Assembly: GCF_012396235.1 (NCBI RefSeq)
Contig: NZ_JAAXPA010000006.1
Location: 62,001-126,000, forward strand
Origin: Rhodococcus opacus
GTDB taxonomy: Bacteria; Actinomycetota; Actinomycetes; Mycobacteriales; Mycobacteriaceae
Direction of reading: 5' to 3'
Length of the DNA stretch: 64,000 bases
Shown here: positions 51,406-60,005 of the stretch, piece by piece
How positions within the stretch are numbered: position 1 is the first letter of the stretch
Layout: every line of letters begins with the position of its first letter
Notes under the pieces: generated by a model
What the model was told of the DNA's origin: nothing
What the model saw: only the letters and a program-made list of their open reading frames with translations
Database searches by the model: none
Made by a program: the position numbers and the translations under genes

Positions 51406-51497
51406 GGGTCCTTCCTAACAGATTCCGGCCGGGAAGCGTCCGACGTGGTACTTCGCGTCCGACGCTTACTCGAAGGCGGTAGCCGCACCGCAGCGCC

Positions 51498-51503
51498 TAG
51501 ACT
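51498..51503 (+). promoter_or_regulatory. possible -10 box TAGACT before the Stealth gene
   Basis: TAGACT fits a sigma-A type -10 element and would place transcription start near 51509, after the only nearby in-frame GTG (51445). If real, translation must begin later, which supports the ATT at 51544. The same hexamer precedes the second TetR gene. Confidence 0.35.
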
Positions 51504-51543
51504 GGGCAGGATCGCACTCGCGACAGCCACCGAAAGGCCCGAC

Positions 51544-53139
51544 ATTACGCAATCCTCCGCTCCGCATGACGTCTACTTCGTACCCCCGGAGCAGGAGACC
51601 GCGGACGCCGTCGCCCATGCCTCCGCCGCCGCGGCGTCGAGATTGCGCGACCGCGCCGACGTGGTCCGGTTCAAGGGCCGCTTCGCGCTGCCGATCACGC
51701 ACACCACGCCGCACGAGGCGATGGTCGAGGACCTGCTGTTCGTCCGCGACGTCCTCGATGGCGCCGGAATCGAGTATCTGCTGGTGCGGGGCAACGACGA
51801 ACGCCCGGTCATCGCGGTCAACTGGGCGCAGCGGAAGGCGTTGCGGGCGGCCCTGGTCGCCGCGTGTGAGGACCGTCCGTTCTACTCCAAGACCGTCGAC
51901 GCCAAGGGTCCCGCGGTCCTGGTCTCCGACGGCAGCCTGTCCGCGACGTCGAAGGCCCGCATCTTCCGGCTGTTCCGTCCGCGCGTGCACCTGGCGAGCG
52001 GCCTGAGTTACGGGGCGTCGACGGGGGTGCAGATCGAGCTGTGGTCGATCAGCGACGACGAGATCGTGCTGCCGATGGAGAACTCCCTGACCCGGCGTGT
52101 GGTGCGCTCGGAGGAGGCGGTCCGCGGCACCGTCGAGCGGTTCGGACGGGTGTGGCCCACCATCGAGAACATGTTCGCCGACCATGCGTCGGACATCAAT
52201 TTCGACGTCGACCTGGTGTTCTCCTGGGTGGACGGGTCGTCCGCGGAGTTCCAGGCGCAGCGCGCCAAGCGGATGCAGAGCTACGTGGTCGGCGAGGGCG
52301 ACGATTCCGCCGCCCGGTTCCGGCAGATCGACGAGCTGAAGTACGCGCTGCGCTCGGTGCACATGTACGCGCCGTGGATCCGCCGCATCTTCGTCGCCAC
52401 CGACTCCGACCGTCCCGCGTGGCTCGCCGACGACCCGCGGGTCACGTTCATGCCGAGCGAGGAGTTCTTCGCCGACCCGTCGGTGCTGCCCACCCACAAT
52501 TCGCAGGCCGTCGAGAGCCAGCTGCACCACATCCCCGGTCTCGCCGAGCATTTCCTGTATTCCAACGACGACATGTTCTTCGGCCGCTCGGTGGGTCCGC
52601 AGATGTTCTTCTCCCCCGGCGGCATCACGATGTTCATCGAGGCGACCACCCGAATCGGTTTGGGCCACAACGACGACGAGCGCAGCGGATTCGAGAACGC
52701 GGCCCGCGTAAACCGCCGGCTGCTGCAGGACCGCTTCGGTCTGATGACCACCCGGCACCTCGAACACGCCGCCACCCCGCTCCGCAAGAGTGTGATGGAG
52801 GAGATGGAGAAGGAGTTCCCCGACGAGTTCGCCGCTACGGCCGCAAGCACTTTCCGCGCCAGCACCAACATTTCGGTGACGAATTCGCTGTATCACTACT
52901 ACGCGTTGATGAGTGGCCGCGCGGTGGTGCAGACGGCGGCGCGGGTGAAGTACGTCGACACGACGATGAAGTCGGGGCTCCGCGACATGGACTCGTTGCT
53001 CGCGAAGCGGTCGATGGACTTCTTCTGCCTCAACGACGGCAGCGCACCCGAGATCGACCTGGAATTGCGGACCAGGAAGGTGACGCAGTTCCTGGAGAAC
53101 TACTTCCCCATCCCGGCGCCGTGGGAGACCGGCGTCTGA
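51544..53139 (+). CDS. Stealth-family sugar-phosphate transferase
   Basis: About 531 residues. Stealth conserved regions in order: CR1 DVDLVFSWVDGSSAEFQAQR, CR2 RFRQIDELKYALRSVHMYAPWIRRIFVATD, CR3 HHIPGLAEHFLYSNDDMFFG, and CR4-like PLRKSVMEEMEKEFP. Family members transfer sugar-1-phosphate or hexose-phosphate in surface polysaccharides. The N-terminal 200 residues are an extra domain. No ATG or GTG lies at the expected start: the best site is ATT 51544 with GAAAGG 6 nt upstream; alternatives are GTG 51445 or ATG 51721, the latter losing about 60 conserved-looking residues. Confidence 0.8.
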   Translation: MTQSSAPHDVYFVPPEQETADAVAHASAAAASRLRDRADVVRFKGRFALPITHTTPHEAMVEDLLFVRDVLDGAGIEYLLVRGNDERPVIAVNWAQRKALRAALVAACEDRPFYSKTVDAKGPAVLVSDGSLSATSKARIFRLFRPRVHLASGLSYGASTGVQIELWSISDDEIVLPMENSLTRRVVRSEEAVRGTVERFGRVWPTIENMFADHASDINFDVDLVFSWVDGSSAEFQAQRAKRMQSYVVGEGDDSAARFRQIDELKYALRSVHMYAPWIRRIFVATDSDRPAWLADDPRVTFMPSEEFFADPSVLPTHNSQAVESQLHHIPGLAEHFLYSNDDMFFGRSVGPQMFFSPGGITMFIEATTRIGLGHNDDERSGFENAARVNRRLLQDRFGLMTTRHLEHAATPLRKSVMEEMEKEFPDEFAATAASTFRASTNISVTNSLYHYYALMSGRAVVQTAARVKYVDTTMKSGLRDMDSLLAKRSMDFFCLNDGSAPEIDLELRTRKVTQFLENYFPIPAPWETGV

Positions 53140-54084
53140 TCAGACGGCGGGAAACGCGTCGTTCGGACGCTCGCCCTCGTCGTAGACCGTTGCGGGAGAG
53201 CCGATGAGGAGCGGGTCGGGGGTGCCGACCACCCGCAGGTCCTTGCCGCTGTAATCGAATTTGTGGAGCACCCAGCGGATCGCCTCGATCCGGGCCCGCT
53301 TCTTGTCGTTCGATTTCACGACCGTCCACGGCGCCTGCGGCGTGTCGGTGTAGAAGAGCATCGCATCTTTGGCCTCGGTGTAGGCGTCCCACTTGTCGAG
53401 GCTCGCGAGGTCGGTGGGTGACAGCTTCCACTGCTTGACGGGATCGGTGCTGCGGGAGACGAACCGGGCGTGCTGCTCCTCCCGGCCCACCGAGAACCAG
53501 AACTTCACGATGTGGATGCCCGACTGCACGAGCATCCGCTCGAACTCCGGCGCAGACCGGGTGAACTCCAGGTACTCGTTGGGGGTGCAGTAGCCCATGA
53601 CGCGTTCGACGCCGGCGCGGTTGTACCAGGAGCGGTCCATCATCACGATCTCCCCGCCGGCGGGCAGGTGCTGGACGTACCGCTGGAAGTACCACTGGGT
53701 GCGTTCGCGTTCGGTGGGCTTCTCCAGCGCCACCACCCGCGCGCCACGAGGGTTGAGGTGTTCGGTGAACCGCTTGATCGCGCCACCCTTGCCGGCCGCG
53801 TCCCGGCCCTCGAAGATGACGACGACTTTCTCGCCGTTCTCCTTCACCCACGCCTGGAATTTGAGCAGCTCGATCTGCAGTTTGCGCTTGCGGTTCTCGT
53901 ACTGCCGCCGCGTCATCTTCTCGTCGTACGGGTACCCGTGCCGCCACGGTTCGTCGATGTCGTCGATGGCGTGTTTGCGGCCGGACTTGCGCAGCAGCTC
54001 CCCGATCTCGTCTATCTCCGGTGTCACGTCGATCTGACCGGCACGCGCGAGTTCGAAGGCGTCGGGATCGTGCAATTCGTCCAC
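53140..54084 (-). CDS. ppk2: polyphosphate kinase 2
   Basis: 314 residues, class I PPK2. Walker A VVIFEGRDAAGKGGAIKRF, lid module REQHARF and catalytic stretch MMDRSWYNRAGVERVMGYC with the DRSWYNR motif; WYFQRYVQHLPAGGE is also diagnostic. It phosphorylates nucleoside diphosphates from polyphosphate. GTG start. Convergent with the Stealth gene with no spacer, so transcripts must overlap or end within coding sequence. Confidence 0.95.
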   Translation of the reverse strand: MDELHDPDAFELARAGQIDVTPEIDEIGELLRKSGRKHAIDDIDEPWRHGYPYDEKMTRRQYENRKRKLQIELLKFQAWVKENGEKVVVIFEGRDAAGKGGAIKRFTEHLNPRGARVVALEKPTERERTQWYFQRYVQHLPAGGEIVMMDRSWYNRAGVERVMGYCTPNEYLEFTRSAPEFERMLVQSGIHIVKFWFSVGREEQHARFVSRSTDPVKQWKLSPTDLASLDKWDAYTEAKDAMLFYTDTPQAPWTVVKSNDKKRARIEAIRWVLHKFDYSGKDLRVVGTPDPLLIGSPATVYDEGERPNDAFPAV

Positions 54085-54140
54085 ACAGCAAGACTACCGC
54101 CGCGAGGCGTCGCCGTCCGGGCTCATGAGATCGTGGATCC

Positions 54141-54494
54141 ATGAGCATCGACCACATCGTTTCCGCGCTCGACCCGACGGTCGCGGCCGAGCTTGGGACC
54201 GCCCTCGACGGGTCGCCGATCGTCACCCTCGACGGAACGGTGCTGCCCGACCCCGCGCGCGACGCGGTGCTGGAACTGCTCACCCTGCTCGCCGACGGGC
54301 AGAGTGTGGCGCTCGGTGCGGTCGCGGACCTGCTCACCACGTCGCAGGCCGCGGAGATCCTCGGCGTCTCCGACACCTACGTGCGCCGGCTTGCCGACTC
54401 CGGCGCCCTGCCCATCGAGATGCGCGGCACCCACCGCCGGTTCCGGCTCTCCGACGTCATGGCGTACCGGGAGAAGTTCCCGCGCAGGGGCTGA
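54141..54494 (+). CDS. excisionase/antitoxin-type DNA-binding protein
   Basis: 117 residues. The C-terminal half holds a MerR/excisionase-like helix-turn-helix with wing: TTSQAAEILGVSDTYVRRLADSG, then THRRFRLSDVMAYREKF. The N-terminal half is not recognised. Proteins of this layout are often antitoxins of PIN-domain toxins, but no toxin gene follows: the next gene is on the other strand. Divergent from ppk2. Confidence 0.7.
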   Translation: MSIDHIVSALDPTVAAELGTALDGSPIVTLDGTVLPDPARDAVLELLTLLADGQSVALGAVADLLTTSQAAEILGVSDTYVRRLADSGALPIEMRGTHRRFRLSDVMAYREKFPRRG

Positions 54495-55424
54495 CTACAC
54501 CCGCACCCGCATGACGGCCTGTTCACCGGCGTCCGGGATCCGCACGCCCTCGGCTGCGAGCCGCTGCTCGGTTTCCTCGGCGGTGACGTATTCGCCGACG
54601 GTGTCGTAGCTGCCCATCGGGACCACCGAATGCACGATCGTCTCCGGGTACACGTGCACGAGGTTATAGCCCTGGGCGCCGTCGCGCCCGCGCAACGCCC
54701 CGGCAGGGACGTTGAGGTCCTGGGTGTAGCAGGTGGCCGACGCGACGGAGACGGGGATGCCCGCAAACGTCGCCGTCGTCGAGTAGTGCAGATGTCCCGC
54801 GAGGATCGACCGGACGTCGCTGCCGTTGAGCACGTCGGCGAGGCGCGGCTGGTCACGCAACTCCACCAGCACCGCCAGGTCGAGGACGCATGGCACCGGC
54901 GGGTGATGCAGCGCCAGGATGGTTCCGTGCGGTGCCGGAACCGCGAGCTGCTGTGCCAGCCAGATCAATTGGCTCTCGGAGATCTCCCCGTGGTGATGTC
55001 CCGGCACCGTCGTGTCGAGGGTGACGATGCGCAGTCCGTCGACGTCGTAGACGTGATCGATCGGCTCGTACGACGGTTCCTGCCCGAGCAGTTCCGTCCG
55101 GAAGTGGCCGCGGTCGTCGTGGTTGCCCATCGCCCAGATTACCTGCGCACCAAGCGACGCGGCGACCGGTTCGACGATCGCCCTCAGCTTCTCGTAGGCG
55201 CCCGGCTGGCCCCGGTCGGTGAGGTCGCCGGTGAACACCAGGGCGTCCGGGCGGGCGTGCGACGACTCGATCTCGGTGAAGATCTGCCGCAGGGTTGCCT
55301 CGCTGTCGACGGCCCCGTACAGCAGGTCGTCGTCGACGAGATGGGTGTCGCTGAGGTGCAGCACGAAATGTGACGGTCGCGGATACTCGGCCGTCCGTAT
55401 GTCGGCTGCCTCGGTGCCGCTCAT
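54495..55424 (-). CDS. Rv0805-like class III cyclic-nucleotide phosphodiesterase
   Basis: 309 residues. Metallophosphoesterase motifs in order: D-x-H in [33 protein letters not shown] in LALHHPPVP and GHLHY. The start and the insert [20 protein letters not shown] resemble M. tuberculosis Rv0805, which hydrolyses cAMP and other 2',3'/3',5'-cyclic nucleotides with a dinuclear metal centre. ATG 55424 is chosen because Rv0805-like proteins begin close to the first motif; the frame is open to 55478. Confidence 0.85.
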   Translation of the reverse strand: MSGTEAADIRTAEYPRPSHFVLHLSDTHLVDDDLLYGAVDSEATLRQIFTEIESSHARPDALVFTGDLTDRGQPGAYEKLRAIVEPVAASLGAQVIWAMGNHDDRGHFRTELLGQEPSYEPIDHVYDVDGLRIVTLDTTVPGHHHGEISESQLIWLAQQLAVPAPHGTILALHHPPVPCVLDLAVLVELRDQPRLADVLNGSDVRSILAGHLHYSTTATFAGIPVSVASATCYTQDLNVPAGALRGRDGAQGYNLVHVYPETIVHSVVPMGSYDTVGEYVTAEETEQRLAAEGVRIPDAGEQAVMRVRV

Positions 55425-55465
55425 CGGTCTCTCGCTTCCGCTCGCCCCGACGGGGGCAGGTGCCC

Positions 55466-55491
55466 GGGTGGACGCCACTATTTGTCCACCC
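55466..55491. terminator. hairpin downstream of the slipin gene
   Basis: Arms GGGTGGAC and GTCCACCC with a 10-nt AT-rich loop, between the slipin stop (55562) and the phosphodiesterase start (55424), both minus strand. It may end the NfeD-slipin transcript or act as an operator for the phosphodiesterase gene. Confidence 0.35.
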
Positions 55492-55561
55492 TAGCCAAGC
55501 GCACTCCGGTCACCTCCCGGGGCACGCGCGGTGGCCGGACGGTGAACGGTGGGGCACGACG

Positions 55562-56434
55562 TCAGTTTCGTGCGTGGTGCGGTGCGCGCGCCTCCGGGCC
55601 GGCGGGCGGGATCATCGCGGCGAGGTTGGCCTGCGCCTCGAACCGGACCCGCTCGTCGCCGTCGTCCGCCGCTGCCGCGTCCTTGGCCGCGGTGAGGAAC
55701 GGTCGGACCAGGTCGAGGGGCATCGGGAAGACGACGGTCGAGTTGTTCTCGCCGCCCATGGCGCTGAGGGTCTGCAGGTAACGCAGCTGCAGCGTCGTCG
55801 GGTTGCGGCTGATGACGTCGGCGGCCTCGACGAGTTTCGCGGAGGCCTGGAACTCGGCTTCGGCGTTGATGATCTTGGCGCGGCGCTCACGCTCCGCCTC
55901 GGCCTGCCGGGCGATGGCCCGTTGCATGTTGGCGGGGATCTCGACGTCCTTGATCTCGACGGTGGTGACCTTCACACCCCACGGTTCGGTCTGCTGGTCG
56001 ATGACCTTCTGCAGGTCTTCGTTGAGGCGTTCCCGCTCGCCCAGCAGGGCGTCGAGGTCGGCCTTGCCGAGGATCGAGCGCAGGGTGGTCTGGGCGATCT
56101 GCAGGGTGGCGGCCAGGAAGTCCTCGACCTCGACGATCGCCCGGTCGGCGTCGACCACCCGGAAGTAGGCGACGGCGGTGACCTTGGCAGGCACGTTGTC
56201 GTGGGTGATCACTTCCTGAACGGGGATCTTCAGGGTCACGGTCCGCAGGCTGACCCGTTCCATCCGGTCGATCGCCGGGATCAGCAGCACAAGTCCCGGA
56301 CCCTTCAGGTCGACCAACCGGCCCAGCCGGAACACGACGGCCCGCTCGTACTCGCGCAGCACCCGGATCGAGCTGCTCGCGAGGACGGCGAGGAGGGTGA
56401 TGACGACGCACAGGATGACGATGATTGTGGTCAT
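55562..56434 (-). CDS. slipin (SPFH/stomatin-like) membrane protein
   Basis: 290 residues: one N-terminal membrane helix ([19 protein letters not shown]), then the SPFH domain with [20 protein letters not shown]-like [20 protein letters not shown] and the stomatin helix [27 protein letters not shown]. Slipins form oligomeric membrane scaffolds and are classically paired with NfeD. The ATG overlaps the NfeD stop by 4 nt, confirming the operon. Confidence 0.9.
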   Translation of the reverse strand: MTTIIVILCVVITLLAVLASSSIRVLREYERAVVFRLGRLVDLKGPGLVLLIPAIDRMERVSLRTVTLKIPVQEVITHDNVPAKVTAVAYFRVVDADRAIVEVEDFLAATLQIAQTTLRSILGKADLDALLGERERLNEDLQKVIDQQTEPWGVKVTTVEIKDVEIPANMQRAIARQAEAERERRAKIINAEAEFQASAKLVEAADVISRNPTTLQLRYLQTLSAMGGENNSTVVFPMPLDLVRPFLTAAKDAAAADDGDERVRFEAQANLAAMIPPAGPEARAPHHARN

Positions 56435-56898
56435 ATCTCCAGCTCCCATGGTTCGCGGCGGCGCACGGTGAGGGTGAGTCCGCGGATCTGCTCGACGATG
56501 ACGGAGTCGCCGGCGGTCGGTGTCTCGTCGTCCCCGAACAGTGTTTGCGCCTTCCAGAGGCTTCCGGCGGCCTCGACCTGACCTTGCCGTCCTTTCCAGT
56601 TGCGGACGGTGGCGTCGGATCCGACGAGGGATTGCATCCCGGTGCGCACGGGCGCGTGCCCGGCGGCGAGCGCCTTCCGGCCGCCCACCACCGCGAGACC
56701 CACTCCGACCACCGCGACTCCGGCGGCCGCCGGGATGGCGATCATCTGTGCGGTGTCGCTGGACGTGAACAGCAGCCACACGCCGGCCCCGACGAACAGT
56801 GCCCCGAGCCCGCCGAGCACACCCGCGGTGGGTGCGTGTGCCTCGACGACGATCAACAGCACACCCAGCACCAGCGCCAGCACGCCCAACGCGGTCAT
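56431..56898 (-). CDS. NfeD-like membrane protein (short form)
   Basis: 155 residues: two to three membrane helices ([54 protein letters not shown]) and a C-terminal OB-fold ([37 protein letters not shown]). It lacks the ClpP-like protease domain of long NfeD, as in NfeD1b proteins. It works with the coupled slipin gene in membrane organisation. Confidence 0.85.
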   Translation of the reverse strand: MTALGVLALVLGVLLIVVEAHAPTAGVLGGLGALFVGAGVWLLFTSSDTAQMIAIPAAAGVAVVGVGLAVVGGRKALAAGHAPVRTGMQSLVGSDATVRNWKGRQGQVEAAGSLWKAQTLFGDDETPTAGDSVIVEQIRGLTLTVRRREPWELEI

Positions 56899-57037
56899 CT
56901 CGCATCACCCACGATCACGCTTTGCGAGGACCCGGTCGCACTCGCATAGCCTCTTCGCGATCGAGCCCTCAGTTCAACGGTAAGCGCAGGTCGACGGCAA
57001 TGCCACCCGCAATTTCCGGCGGGGTACCGTTCAACGA

Positions 57038-57847
57038 ATGACCAACCTTGATCACGGAGATCCCGGTGACGCCCCGACCGTGCCGCCGCCGCTGGAGGAG
57101 GTCGTCAATCCGGCCCGCCCGTCCGCTGCCGAGGAGGCCCGGACGGTCGCGGCCACGACGAACGTAGGCACCCTCGCGAGCCTGACCAGGGACGGCGACC
57201 CGTGGGCGTCGTTCGTCACCTACGGTCTGCTCGACGGCTCGCCAGTGCTGTGTGTGTCGCAGATGGCCGAGCACGGCCGCAACCTCGCGCACGATCCTCG
57301 CGCCAGCATCGCGATCGTCGCGCCGAACCCGCCCGCCGATCCACTGGCCAGCACCCGCATCACCCTCGCCGGGTACGTCTATCGCCCGGAAGGCGACGAG
57401 CTCGCCGCCGCGCGGGAGGCGCACCTGGCGGCCGTCCCGGCGGCGCACGTCTACATCGACTTCAGCGACTTCTCGCTCTGGGTGCTGCGGGTGCAGCGTG
57501 TGCGCTGGGTCGGCGGTTACGGGCGAATGGACTCGGCGAGCGAAGAGTCCTACGCCGCCGCGACAGCAGACCCCGTAACCCCGCATGCCGGCCCGGCGAT
57601 CGAGCACCTCAACGCCGACCACGCGGACGCCCTGCGCGCCATGGCCCAGGCGCTCGGTGGATTCCCCGATGCGAAGACGGTCACCTGTGAGGGCGCCGAT
57701 CGCTACGGACTGGACCTGCGGGTCATCACCCCCCGCGGCGTGGCCGTGACCCGCGTCGGATACGCAGAGCCACTCGACTCCGCCGACCAGTTGCGCGCGG
57801 CGACAGTCGCTTTGACAGATCAGGCCCGGGCACTCACCGGTCGGTGA
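57038..57847 (+). CDS. HugZ-like heme-binding/PPOX-fold protein with DUF2470
   Basis: 269 residues. N-terminal split-barrel (VGTLASLTRDGDPWASFVTYGLLDGSPVLCVSQMAEHGRNL, FSLWVLRVQRVRWVGGYG) followed by a DUF2470 domain (AIEHLNADHADALRAMAQALGG, YGLDLRVITPRGVAVTRVGY). This is the HugZ/HutZ layout; those proteins bind and degrade or store heme. Known HugZ heme contacts are at the C-terminus, but I cannot confirm them here. Stand-alone gene, overlapping the pseudogene at its 3' end. Confidence 0.75.
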   Translation: MTNLDHGDPGDAPTVPPPLEEVVNPARPSAAEEARTVAATTNVGTLASLTRDGDPWASFVTYGLLDGSPVLCVSQMAEHGRNLAHDPRASIAIVAPNPPADPLASTRITLAGYVYRPEGDELAAAREAHLAAVPAAHVYIDFSDFSLWVLRVQRVRWVGGYGRMDSASEESYAAATADPVTPHAGPAIEHLNADHADALRAMAQALGGFPDAKTVTCEGADRYGLDLRVITPRGVAVTRVGYAEPLDSADQLRAATVALTDQARALTGR

Positions 57848-58368
57848 GCACGTAACAGCTGGGGCGACGACCTCCCCGACCGACCAGCCCGGATGAGAGC
57901 GGCGAGCTTCGTGCTCGCCGCTCTCGGGACCAGCCTGCGCGCAACACCTCGGGTGCGAGTCGGGCACCGAGCGGGCGTCCGGCGAAATCCAGGTGACCGG
58001 TGACGGCCGACTGCAGCAGCCGATAGGTGTCGGTTCCGACGGCGCCGAGCCCGGTGACCAGTGCAAGTTTCGTCACCGGCATCTGCGCCAAGTCGCGCAG
58101 CGCGGCTGCCAGGGTGACGTCGCGGGCCTGGCGTTCGTTGACCTTCCGCGAGCTCATCACATAGATCCGGCTGGTCGCCTCCAATCGCGCGACCTCGGCG
58201 ACTATCTTCGGTGCCAGCTTCTTCCCGACGCCGGTCATTGAATGCAGGAGTGCCCGGCGGGCGGAGCACCTTCATCTGCTTCCGCAGAGCCGCGAGGTCG
58301 CCGGACGCGACCATCACCGCACACAGGGCGTACTCGCCCCGCTTCGATTCGTCGATGAACGCATGCAC
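57834..58368 (-). pseudogene. DUF3800-type protein, frameshifted and 3'-degraded
   Basis: The start (GTG 58368) reads VHAFIDESKRGEYALCAVMV and on to LRKQMKVLRPPGTPAFNDR, the N-terminus of DUF3800 proteins with the DES motif. Near 58240 the frame shifts and the sequence continues as VGKKLAPKIVAEVARLEATS, IYVMSSRKVNERQARDV and LRDLAQMPVTKLALV to about 58056. Beyond this, the conserved acidic C-terminal half is replaced by unrelated residues, and the frame ends at 57834 inside the HugZ-like gene. DUF3800 proteins are RNase H-fold, often linked to mobile elements. Non-functional. Confidence 0.7.
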
Positions 58369-58970
58369 GCGGAGAAGCCCCCGTGCGCGACACCTTTCGC
58401 ACGCTACGCCGCGGTGGTCAGCTTCCGCTCTGAGGTGTGGATTCACGCGGGTACTCGATTCGGCGACCAGTCACCAGAGGGTGAGGGGTAACCCGGCCGC
58501 TTCCGCGCAGCGGATCCGTTCCTCGATCTCCTCGATGGCTTCGCCACGGGCGAGGCCGGTGCGGATCGCGGCGGCGATGGCGCGGGTCGGCCGGCAGGCC
58601 GCGGACATCGGCGAGGATACAGGCGAGGTTGCGGCGGCGCAGGTGGTATTCGGTGCGGTTGACGGCGTTGGTCCCCAACCGCATGTGCGCGGGTTTGTGC
58701 AGCCGGCGAAGTCGCATTGGTGGCATTGACGTCTCATACGTGGTCCGGACAGAGAAGATCCTTGACGTCAAGGATCTTCGCCGAGACCTTCCAGCCCACG
58801 GCGCCGATGCGAGGCGGCATCGACCCCCAAGCCCGTCGCCACCGCTTGGGCCGGGCACCGGGCCCGCGTCGAGCTCGCGGAGACCATCGCAAGATTTCAT
58901 TCAGAATCCGACAAGCGACATCCCAGATCCTTTTCGTACCCGCAAAAGCTCTCACAGAAAAGGACCCGCC
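58369..58970. other. degenerate stretch with no supported gene
   Basis: About 600 bases between the DUF3800 remnant and the secreted protein. Minus-strand fragments (for example ARAIAAAIRTGL-like and GEAIEEIEERIRCAEAAGLP near 58471-58590) look like scraps of broken frames but match no family I know. The stretch contains the perfect 26-bp palindrome at 58754-58779 and the promoter of the secreted-protein gene. AAAGGA at 58959-58964 is the ribosome-binding site of that gene. Confidence 0.5.
58754..58779. repeat. perfect 26-bp palindrome without loop
   Basis: Arms GAAGATCCTTGAC and GTCAAGGATCTTC meet without a spacer, with TGACGTCA at the centre. It lies about 190 bases upstream of the secreted-protein gene in a decayed region. 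With no loop it is a poor terminator and fits a dimeric protein-binding site better; a recombination site is another possibility. Confidence 0.75.
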
Positions 58971-59642
58971 ATGTTCCCCAAGACCGTCAAGTCCGCCGCT
59001 CGCGTCGCCACCGCCACACCGGCGCCCCGAATCACCGGTTCGATCATGAAACACACCGGCCTTCGCGCCGCGATGTGTGTCGGCGCTACGGTTCCCCTGG
59101 TACTGCTCGGTCACGGGATAGCCTCGGCCGCAACTATTGAGGTCTATGGGGGCGCCGACGAGGTCGAAGTGTATGTAACCGACGGTACGCCCGGGGAGAA
59201 CTGCCTGGTCACCGACAACGGCTACACCTTTGGTGACGTGGTGGATGATGCGGGGTTTCTGGCTATCTTTATTCCAGCTGAGCCCGGCGACCACCAGGTG
59301 ACTCTGGCGTGCGACAGCAGCGGGGGCTACGGCAAATGGGTCACGGTCGCACCCACCGGCCCCGGTCCGGGACCAGCCCCAGCACCCGCCCCCGGACCCG
59401 CCCAGGGCTACTACGCCAACATCTATGGCGGCCCCGGCGGTGCCGACATATTCATTACGGGCGCCGCGCCCGGGGAGACATGCATAGCCACCACCGATGC
59501 GAACGAGGCACTCTTCCTCGACGGAGTGGTGGATGGCACCGGCTCTCTCACTCTGTATTTCGGTACTCCTCCCGGCGACCAGACCGTGACTGTGGTGTGC
59601 GACAGCAGTGGAGCCGTCGCCCAATCGATCACGGTCACCTGA
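58971..59642 (+). CDS. secreted protein with two Cys-paired repeat domains
   Basis: 223 residues, or about 198 from the in-frame ATG 59046, which gives a cleaner signal peptide (AAMCVGATVPLVLLGHGIASA, cleavage after the last Ala). The first ATG has the better ribosome-binding site (AAAGGA). The mature part has two similar domains of about 75 residues: IEVYGGADEVEVYVTDGTPG...CDSSGGYGKWVTV and ANIYGGPGGADIFITGAAPG...CDSSGAVAQSITV, each with two cysteines and a GDHQVTLAC / GDQTVTVVC strand, joined by a Pro/Gly linker. An Ig-like beta sandwich with one disulfide per domain is likely. No known family. Confidence 0.75.
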   Translation: MFPKTVKSAARVATATPAPRITGSIMKHTGLRAAMCVGATVPLVLLGHGIASAATIEVYGGADEVEVYVTDGTPGENCLVTDNGYTFGDVVDDAGFLAIFIPAEPGDHQVTLACDSSGGYGKWVTVAPTGPGPGPAPAPAPGPAQGYYANIYGGPGGADIFITGAAPGETCIATTDANEALFLDGVVDGTGSLTLYFGTPPGDQTVTVVCDSSGAVAQSITVT

Positions 59643-60005
59643 CAGGTGGCATCACCAGATTCTGGTGTGCAGTCGGTCACCCATATCCCCGCCGACGCCT
59701 TCGTCGCCGAACACGATGTCCTTGCCTGACTGTCCGCCCGCAGCGACGGGTTGCCGGGAGGCGTTCGTCCAGTACGTCGAGTACCTCGCCGCAAAGTCCG
59801 GTGAACGCGTCACCCCGCCGGCGTCGTTGAAGCAGGAATCAGGGAAATCAGGGATAAGGCGCGGTCAACGGGACCGTGGGGACCCCCGTTGACCGGGTTG
59901 TCGCTTCCCTTCTGCGCAAGCCGGACAGCCACCGGGTCTCGTGAGGCCCGGTTTTCGGGGGTATCGTTGACGAAAATCCGGCGACATGGTCGACGGCGGT
60001 GCACC
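59643..60005. other. intergenic stretch with a terminator and the DUF6777-LCCL promoter
   Basis: About 360 bases between two plus-strand genes. It holds the hairpin at 59862-59895 and, after it, GAGGCCCGGTTTTCGGGG and a short AT-richer run before the ATG at 60006. No convincing gene on either strand. Confidence 0.4.
59862..59895. terminator. GC-rich hairpin
   Basis: Arms CGGTCAACGGG and CCCGTTGACCG (11 bp, perfect) around a 12-nt loop, 220 bases after the secreted-protein stop and 110 before the next start. Likely terminator of the upstream transcript. Confidence 0.55.

Noticed and set aside
54141..54494. Antitoxin of a toxin-antitoxin pair
   Set aside because: The following gene is a convergent phosphodiesterase and the preceding one is ppk2; no toxin-like frame is present.
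56641..56665. GCGCACGGGCGCGTGCCC as another palindrome copy
   Set aside because: It lies inside the NfeD coding sequence and lacks the 20-6-20 layout.
59660..59760. A minus-strand stretch reading like a single RTX repeat (GKDIVFGDEG)
   Set aside because: Only one loose unit, in a frame that stops quickly; no neighbouring repeats.
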